A DNA stretch of 10,164 bases. Source: Syntrophomonadaceae bacterium (GTDB lineage: Bacteria > Bacillota > Dethiobacteria > DTU022 > UBA8154). The DNA lies in NCBI GenBank assembly GCA_007122565.1, contig SKTJ01000121.1, forward strand, positions 1 to 10,164, written 5' to 3'. The notes below the pieces were generated by a model. That model saw only the letters and a list, made by a program, of their open reading frames with translations. It ran no database searches and had not been told where the DNA came from. A program made the position numbers and the translations under genes. Positions 6,680 to 10,164 of the stretch are shown one piece after another (the first letter of the stretch is position 1; every line of letters begins with the position of its first letter).

Positions 6680-6695
6680 TGTTTCACGTGAAACA
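6680..6695. promoter_or_regulatory. parS: parS centromere site 2
   Basis: TGTTTCACGTGAAACA, identical to site 1 and to the bacterial consensus. The left flank GCCTAAAA and right TT are the same as at site 1, but after that the two diverge. Here the palindrome is therefore shorter (20 bases). It lies in the soj-noc gap between two mobile-element copies. Two sites about 2.3 kb apart on either side of soj-parB form a local ParB loading cluster. Confidence 0.97.
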
Positions 6696-6808
6696 TTCTA
6701 CCCCTATTATTTAGCTGTAACCATGAGCAAGCAAGCCCGGCTGCAGGAGAGTCGGCCCTACGAGGATACACCTTACACCGGCATGACTTGCCCTTATAAT
6801 GTTCTTTT

Positions 6809-6954
6809 GTAACCACTCAGGTATAATTTGCAGCGGGGTGCAGGATATCTGTTCGAAACCCCGGTCCGGCAAAGCCTTTTGATCGAGCCTGAACGGTTAC
6901 TCACAGGTAATCCTGAACTTCTTTGTGCTATTTTAAAGAGTGCTGAGTTGTTAC
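6809..6954. mobile_element. Foldback MITE-like element, copy 3 (146 bases), 7/8 target duplication
   Basis: Runs from GTAACCACTCAGG to CTGAGTTGTTAC. The flanks are GTTCTTTT (6801-6808) and GTTCTCTT (6955-6962), seven of eight bases equal, so the insertion may be older than the other two or a base has mutated. The left part is closest to copy 2 (CTCAGGTATAATTTG, shared). The right part matches both other copies. Compared with copy 2 it lacks the centre, keeping the CCCCGGTCCGGCAAAGCC segment. All three copies have the same orientation. It carries no gene. Confidence 0.85.
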
Positions 6955-6980
6955 GTTCTCTTTTCAGGAACAAAATAACC

Positions 6981-6995
6981 CGGGGTTGTTCCCCG
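6981..6995 (-). terminator. Weak candidate terminator downstream of noc
   Basis: On the minus strand CGGGG-AACAA-CCCCG is followed by GGTTATTTTGTT. The stem has only five pairs, though all are G-C, and the T tract is interrupted. It lies about 105 bases after the noc stop. The 15-base segment 6982-6996 also resembles 7108-7122 at the end of noc (14 of 15 equal). It is the only candidate between noc and the element copies. Confidence 0.3.
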
Positions 6996-7100
6996 AGCAT
7001 GCAGATTAAATAAAAGTAAGGACAGGTCTATGTTGCCCGCCCGTTTTTCAAGACATACGGTGAGGTTTCGGCCGCGACACTTTCAGTTATCAGCCTCCTC

Positions 7101-7946
7101 TTAGGGTGGGGTTGTTCCCTGATCTTTTTTAGGAAGGCGAATATATATCTCCCAGTAATCTTCCTTTTCCTGCTCCTTAAAAGAAGGGTTAAGACCGGCT
7201 TGGCGGATTACATGTACTGCTTGCTTAATCGTATTTAGGAAAATACGCAAGTCTCTCACCACCATTTTGCGACGGCCTTTTTCTTCTTTGGGCCTATGCT
7301 TCTGTTGCGACAATTCGTTAATCAGTTTCTCTGCATCGCTAACATTGAGGCTGTTTTCAATAATAAACTGTGCAGCTTGCTGTTGTTTTTCCGGGGAATC
7401 CAGTTTTAATAGGGTACGGGCATGTCGTTCCGTCAGCTTTCCCTCTCCAATTAGGGACTTAATACCCAGAGGCAGTTTAAGCAAACGAATCTTGTTAGCA
7501 ATGGAAGACTGACTTTTCCCCAGGCGCTGGGCGAGCACTTCCTGCGTAAGGTCGAACTCTTCAATCAACCGTTTATAGCCCCTTGCTTCCTCGATTATAT
7601 TAAGGTTTTCCCGCTGCAGATTTTCAATCAGGGCTACAGCGGCAAGTGAACTGTCCCGGTAATCCCTGATAATCGCTGGTATCTCCTGCCATTTTAACAA
7701 CTTGCACGCCATGAAACGTCTTTCCCCGGCCACGATGCTATATCCGTCCTCTTCAGCTGTAACAATAATAGGCTGTAACATGCCATATGTCTTTATGGAC
7801 TGGGCTAATTCCTGTATTTTGGATTCGTCAAAGTTTTCCCGTGGCTGATAGCGATTACTGTGGATTAAAACCAGGGCGATCTTTTTTACTTCTTCTGCTG
7901 TCTCCAGTCCCTGCTGTGGCTCCCGAAACTTTCCCAACATATCCAT
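7101..7946 (-). CDS. noc: Nucleoid occlusion protein Noc (ParB-family DNA-binding protein)
   Basis: Noc is a ParB paralogue that binds its own NBS sites and stops division over the nucleoid. I place the start at the ATG at 7946 (281 residues): GGGGTG lies seven bases upstream, whereas a TTG ten codons earlier has only a poor site. Domains: CTP-binding region with Y-Q-P-R (33-36), A-G-E-R-R (73-77) and E-N-L-Q-R-E (108-113); helix-turn-helix (about 133-157); C-terminal domain whose R-D-L-R-I-x-L-N-T-I-K-Q (231-242) matches B. subtilis Noc. At the four published ParB/Noc specificity positions it has Q, K, K and R (G-K-S-Q, A-N-K, L-L-K, T-E-R), all Noc-type. The N terminus M-D-M-L-G-K-F could be the membrane-targeting helix but is short and weakly amphipathic. 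G-E-R-R-F-M-A has Met where many relatives have Arg. It is separated from soj by repeats and from rsmG by about 350 bases. Confidence 0.92.
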   Translation of the reverse strand: MDMLGKFREPQQGLETAEEVKKIALVLIHSNRYQPRENFDESKIQELAQSIKTYGMLQPIIVTAEEDGYSIVAGERRFMACKLLKWQEIPAIIRDYRDSSLAAVALIENLQRENLNIIEEARGYKRLIEEFDLTQEVLAQRLGKSQSSIANKIRLLKLPLGIKSLIGEGKLTERHARTLLKLDSPEKQQQAAQFIIENSLNVSDAEKLINELSQQKHRPKEEKGRRKMVVRDLRIFLNTIKQAVHVIRQAGLNPSFKEQEKEDYWEIYIRLPKKDQGTTPP

Positions 7947-8020
7947 GCTGTTCACCCCGGTTTCTGTTTTTAACAACTACCCTTTGCAGGGATGTTCTTA
8001 TAGGTAATGCTTTCCAAAAT

Positions 8021-8031
8021 ATTTCGACAAA
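8021..8031 (-). promoter_or_regulatory. Spo0A-box-like site upstream of noc
   Basis: On the minus strand the sequence reads TTTGTCGAAAT, containing the full Spo0A core TGTCGAA with favourable flanks. It lies about 75 bases before the noc ATG, in the likely promoter region. A 7-base core occurs about once per 10 kb by chance on both strands, so only the longer match and the position speak for it. Confidence 0.35.
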
Positions 8032-8100
8032 CTCCTTATATTTCCTTCTCTTGTTACAATATTTTTGCAGAATTACTAAAATTACTTTGAGCAAGTTGTG

Positions 8101-8131
8101 ATGCGACAGGGGACGGTTCTCTCTGTCGCAT
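8101..8131. repeat. REP-like palindrome
   Basis: ATGCGACAG (8101-8109) pairs perfectly with CTGTCGCAT (8123-8131) around a 13-base loop containing GGGACGGTTCTCT. TTTTTG follows on the plus strand, which looks like a terminator, but no plus-strand gene precedes it, and on the minus strand there is no T tract. The GGGACGGTTCT core resembles a palindromic repeat I remember as frequent in clostridial genomes, possibly linked to REP-associated Y1 transposases; this is from memory. Confidence 0.55.
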
Positions 8132-8153
8132 TTTTTGTTTATAATCCTCAGTC

Positions 8154-8179
8154 ACGGGCGGCTGTGGGCAGCCGCCCGT
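8154..8179. repeat. GC-rich perfect hairpin
   Basis: ACGGGCGGCTG (8154-8164) and CAGCCGCCCGT (8169-8179) form an 11-base perfect stem around the loop TGGG. It stands out strongly from its AT-rich surroundings. No T tract follows on either strand, so it is not a typical terminator. It resembles the GGGCGG/CCGCCC hairpin at 1890-1911 in type but not in exact sequence, and is probably a dispersed palindrome. Confidence 0.6.
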
Positions 8180-8229
8180 ACGTTCAAGAAACAAGAAGCA
8201 AAAAAGGCGAAAGAAAAATCACAGGCACC

Positions 8230-8256
8230 CTATTTTCAAGAGTGCTGAGTTGTTAC
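8230..8256. mobile_element. Right-end fragment of the MITE-like element (copy 4)
   Basis: These 27 bases, from CTATTTTCAAG to CTGAGTTGTTAC, are identical to the right end of copy 2 (6407-6433). The TCACAGG at 8219-8225 may be a remnant of the inner arm, with the piece between deleted. No left end or target duplication is recognisable, so the copy is degraded or recombined. It lies just downstream of rsmG. Confidence 0.75.
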
Positions 8257-8273
8257 TATTTTACAGAATTACT

Positions 8274-8292
8274 GAACTCATGAAGCGAGTTC
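8274..8292 (-). terminator. Weak hairpin just after rsmG
   Basis: On the minus strand GAACTC-GCTTCAT-GAGTTC begins a few bases after the rsmG stop. The stem has six pairs and only AGTAATTCTGT follows, so it would be a poor terminator by itself. It may mark the end of the mnmE-rsmG transcript. Confidence 0.25.
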
Positions 8293-8298
8293 CCCTTT

Positions 8299-9015
8299 TT
8301 ACCCGCGAAATGGCCTTTTTTGTGGCACACCTACCCTGCGAGGAAAACGCTGCTCCGCTTCTCTGACCTTTTCAAAAATAAGAATACACCGTTCCTTGCC
8401 CCGGGGAGGCAGCTTATAAGATATTTTATCTCGAAGGAGCCCCCCGCATCGGCTCACAATCTGCTCCGCCTCCTTCAATTCTGCTCCAGCTGAAGGTCCT
8501 TTGAAGGCCCAAAAATAGCCGCCAGTACGCAGCAGCGGCAGAGCCAGTTCTGCCAGAACGGGTAGAGAAGCCACGGCCCGAGCCGTAACCCAGCCATAAG
8601 CCTCCCGATCCTCACCCCGGCCCAGTTCTTCTGCTCTTGCCTTTAATAATATAATTTGCATTAGGCCCAGGTTATCAGTAAGCAACCGTAGAAAAGCATG
8701 CTTTTTATGAGATGCTTCCAACAGATATAATTTAATCTGTGGACAATATATTTTAAGGGGAACGCCTGGGAAACCTGCTCCACTCCCCAAATCCAGTAAT
8801 TCTTTTGCAGGACAGCCTCCCGCAGCCGCCGCACCCCAGAGAGAGTCTATAAAATGATCATATAACACAGCCTCCTCGCCGCAAATTCGTGTAAGATTGT
8901 GTTTTTTATTCTCCGCCTGCAGCAAACGGTAATACTGCACAAAGAGTTCTGCCTGTCCCTCACTTAGTGAAATACCGCAGGCTTCAGCAGCGTTTATAAC
9001 TTTAGAGCTTTCCAT
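8299..9015 (-). CDS. rsmG: 16S rRNA (guanine-527-N7)-methyltransferase RsmG (GidB)
   Basis: AdoMet-dependent enzyme that methylates N7 of G527 in 16S rRNA (E. coli numbering), near the decoding site; loss gives low-level streptomycin resistance. The 238 residues match the usual length. Visible are N-K-x-H-N-L-T (36-42), H-F-x-D-S (54-58), the AdoMet motif L-L-D-L-G-S-G-A-G-F-P-G (73-84), T-A-R-A-V-A (144-149), F-K-G (171-173) and the C-terminal P-R-R-V-G-V-P-Q-K-R-P segment (225-235). The ATG agrees in position with B. subtilis RsmG, though no strong ribosome site is seen; translation may be coupled to mnmE, which ends 24 bases upstream. In most Firmicutes mnmG lies between mnmE and rsmG; here it does not. 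Confidence 0.96.
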   Translation of the reverse strand: MESSKVINAAEACGISLSEGQAELFVQYYRLLQAENKKHNLTRICGEEAVLYDHFIDSLWGAAAAGGCPAKELLDLGSGAGFPGVPLKIYCPQIKLYLLEASHKKHAFLRLLTDNLGLMQIILLKARAEELGRGEDREAYGWVTARAVASLPVLAELALPLLRTGGYFWAFKGPSAGAELKEAEQIVSRCGGLLRDKISYKLPPRGKERCILIFEKVREAEQRFPRRVGVPQKRPFRG

Positions 9016-9039
9016 TGGTTTTCAGTAGCCCCCACACCT

Positions 9040-10164
9040 TCATTTACCAATACAAAAATTACTGAAAATATTATCCAGCATGTCCTCAGGCAGTTCTTCA
9101 CCGAGGAGATTCTGCAGTTTTACGTAAGCCTGTTGTAAATCGATAGCAACCAAATCAAGGGGCAGGGTTTGTGTCATGGCTGATACGGCGTCTTCAAGCG
9201 TGGTAACCAATCCTTCAATCAGGGCGGCCTGCCGGGCTGCCATTACCAGCGCTCCTTCTTCGCCTCCCACCTGTCCGGAGAAAACCGTGTTCACAATAGC
9301 GTCTTCCAGATCTTCCATTCCTCTACCTGTTACGATAGAGGCTTCAATAATCCGTTTGCCCGGAAAATGCTTTTTCAGAGCATCATCCGTTACTTTAAGC
9401 TCGCGGTCAATCTTGTTACCGACTATGATCAATTCCTGTCCATCCGTATGGGGCAGGTTCTCAAATATCCAAATATCTTCTTCATCAATAGGGCTGGAAA
9501 GATCCAGCATAAAAATAATCAGATCTGCTGCTGCAATAGCACGATGGGAATAACCCATACCAATATTTTCCACTTCGTCACCGTTGCGCCGTAAGCCCGC
9601 CGTATCCATAAGGCTGATTGGAATGCCCTTGAGGTTTACATAACTCGTTAGTAAATCCCGGGTGGTTCCCGGCACGTCTGTAACAATAGCACGATCTTCT
9701 TGCAACAAATAATTATAAAGTGATGATTTACCCACATTTGGTTTACCTGTAATCACTGTGCTTAAACCTTCCTGCATGATGCGGCCCTGAGTACTGCGTC
9801 GACAAAGTGATACGGCCTTATCATACAACTTAATCAAACGCTCCCTGAGTTGGCAGTAGTCCACCGTTTCCACGTCTTCCAACGGAAAATCAGCGTCTAC
9901 CTCGATATTAGCCCGCAGACTCAATAATTCTTTACTCATTTCCTCAATTTCCCGGGAAAGAAATCCTTTCAATCCCTGTAAAGAAGAATACAGTCCCCGT
10001 GCAGTTTTGGCATTAATAATGGAAAGAACACTTTCCGCCTGCATCAGATCAATACGTCCGTTTAAAAAAGCACGTTTGGTAAACTCTCCTGGTTCGGCCA
10101 GACGAACTCCCATTCCCATAATTAATTTCAAAATATTCCCCAGGGGGACGATCCCCCCGTGAGC
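9040..10164 (-). CDS. mnmE: tRNA modification GTPase MnmE (partial, N terminus beyond the right edge)
   Basis: MnmE acts with MnmG to place (carboxymethyl)aminomethyl groups on U34 of certain tRNAs. The visible 374 codons run to the window edge in frame; they begin A-H-G-G-I-V-P-L, a known internal segment, so about 80-90 N-terminal residues of the folate-binding domain are missing. Seen are A-E-P-G-E-F-T-K-R-A-F-L-N-G-R, then the G domain: G-K-P-N-V-G-K-S-S (G1), G-T-T-R-D (G2), D-T-A-G-L-R (G3) and N-K-I-D (G4). It ends in F-C-I-G-K, with the cysteine important for modification. A TTG at 10131 could be misread as the start but lies inside the conserved domain. A strong NBS-like site lies inside the gene. 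rsmG follows after 24 bases. Confidence 0.97.
   Translation of the reverse strand, partial: AHGGIVPLGNILKLIMGMGVRLAEPGEFTKRAFLNGRIDLMQAESVLSIINAKTARGLYSSLQGLKGFLSREIEEMSKELLSLRANIEVDADFPLEDVETVDYCQLRERLIKLYDKAVSLCRRSTQGRIMQEGLSTVITGKPNVGKSSLYNYLLQEDRAIVTDVPGTTRDLLTSYVNLKGIPISLMDTAGLRRNGDEVENIGMGYSHRAIAAADLIIFMLDLSSPIDEEDIWIFENLPHTDGQELIIVGNKIDRELKVTDDALKKHFPGKRIIEASIVTGRGMEDLEDAIVNTVFSGQVGGEEGALVMAARQAALIEGLVTTLEDAVSAMTQTLPLDLVAIDLQQAYVKLQNLLGEELPEDMLDNIFSNFCIGK
9947..9960. promoter_or_regulatory. Candidate Noc-binding site (NBS) inside mnmE
   Basis: ATTTCCCGGGAAAG matches the B. subtilis NBS consensus ATTTCCCGGGAAAT at 13 of 14 positions. It lies in coding sequence for L-S-R-E-I of MnmE. 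It is the only near-full match I saw in the window, and noc with Noc-type specificity residues is about 2 kb away. NBS sites in Bacillus are spread over the chromosome, often within genes, so a coding position is no objection. Confidence 0.45.

Larger units (their letters stand above)
7947..8298. other. Intergenic region upstream of noc: Spo0A-box-like site, two hairpins and an element fragment
   Basis: No gene is supported; a 79-codon minus-strand frame through here has no ribosome site and no recognisable motif. From noc outward it holds a Spo0A-box-like site (8021-8031), an AT-rich stretch, a hairpin at 8101-8131, a GC-rich hairpin at 8154-8179, a purine-rich stretch sharing a 15-base word with the soj-noc gap, the right end of a mobile element (8230-8256), and a small hairpin after rsmG (8274-8292). 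The noc promoter should be within it, but I could not place it with confidence. Confidence 0.55.

Noticed and set aside
3407..7000. Three minus-strand open frames (3407-3676, 6204-6464, 6794-7000) sharing the peptide A-L-x-K-I-A-Q-R-x-S-G-L
   Set aside because: The shared peptide is only the translation of the repeated element copies; the frames have no ribosome sites and begin or end in flanking DNA.
7855..8094. A 79-codon minus-strand frame ending inside the start of noc, in another frame
   Set aside because: It crosses the noc start, has no ribosome site before its TTG, and shows no family motif; the conserved noc frame explains the region.
8101..8140. Hairpin plus T tract read as a plus-strand terminator
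   Set aside because: No plus-strand gene lies upstream for it to end; a dispersed palindrome is the better reading.
10131..10133. TTG taken as the mnmE start
   Set aside because: The frame stays open to the edge and the upstream codons give A-H-G-G-I-V-P-L, a conserved internal part of MnmE, so the true start is outside the window.
1..10164. CRISPR arrays, tRNA or rRNA genes, prophage or toxin-antitoxin genes
   Set aside because: I looked for regularly spaced direct repeats, tRNA-like arms and known small-gene pairs on both strands and saw none that hold up.

Overview
The window looks like the origin-proximal chromosome segment of a spore-forming Firmicute, most likely a clostridial, Peptococcaceae/Desulfotomaculum-type lineage. 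The reasons are the gene order (mnmE, rsmG, noc, soj, parB, DUF554, then yyaC and a DUF951 gene), the spore-specific yyaC, and moderate GC with many TTG/GTG starts. dnaA and the origin itself are not here; by synteny they would lie beyond the right edge, past mnmE. All genes are on the minus strand except yyaC.

Read in the direction of transcription (right to left): mnmE (cut by the right edge) is followed after 24 bases by rsmG, with no mnmG between them. A repeat-rich gap of about 350 bases follows, then noc, a second ParB-family gene whose DNA-specificity residues are all of the Noc type. A gap of about 1 kb holds two mobile-element copies and one parS site. Then come soj and parB with a 4-base overlap, a second parS site, and a DUF554 membrane protein. 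The last base of the DUF554 Leu codon and its whole stop codon come from an inserted mobile element. Next is an M23 (LytM) peptidase and bactofilin pair. A gap of about 370 bases with hairpins separates this pair from yyaC (plus strand). yyaC is divergent from adk and a DUF951 gene, which run to the left edge, where another gene may begin.

Functionally the window groups chromosome segregation and division control (soj/parB/parS, noc and one strong Noc-site candidate inside mnmE), cell-envelope morphogenesis (M23 peptidase and bactofilin), sporulation (yyaC), tRNA and rRNA modification (mnmE, rsmG) and nucleotide metabolism (adk).

The most unusual content is a family of short non-autonomous elements. 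There are three complete copies (150, 238 and 146 bases) and one right-end fragment. They share termini of the form GTAAC..ACTCAG, a largely self-complementary interior, and 8-base target duplications that are perfect for two copies and 7/8 for the third. Termini starting GTAA with 8-base duplications recall IS66-family insertion sequences, so these may be elements mobilised in trans by an IS66-type transposase. I see no wholly new multi-gene system; the novelty is in the mobile elements, the altered DUF554 end, the Noc/NBS pairing outside Bacilli and the missing mnmG.
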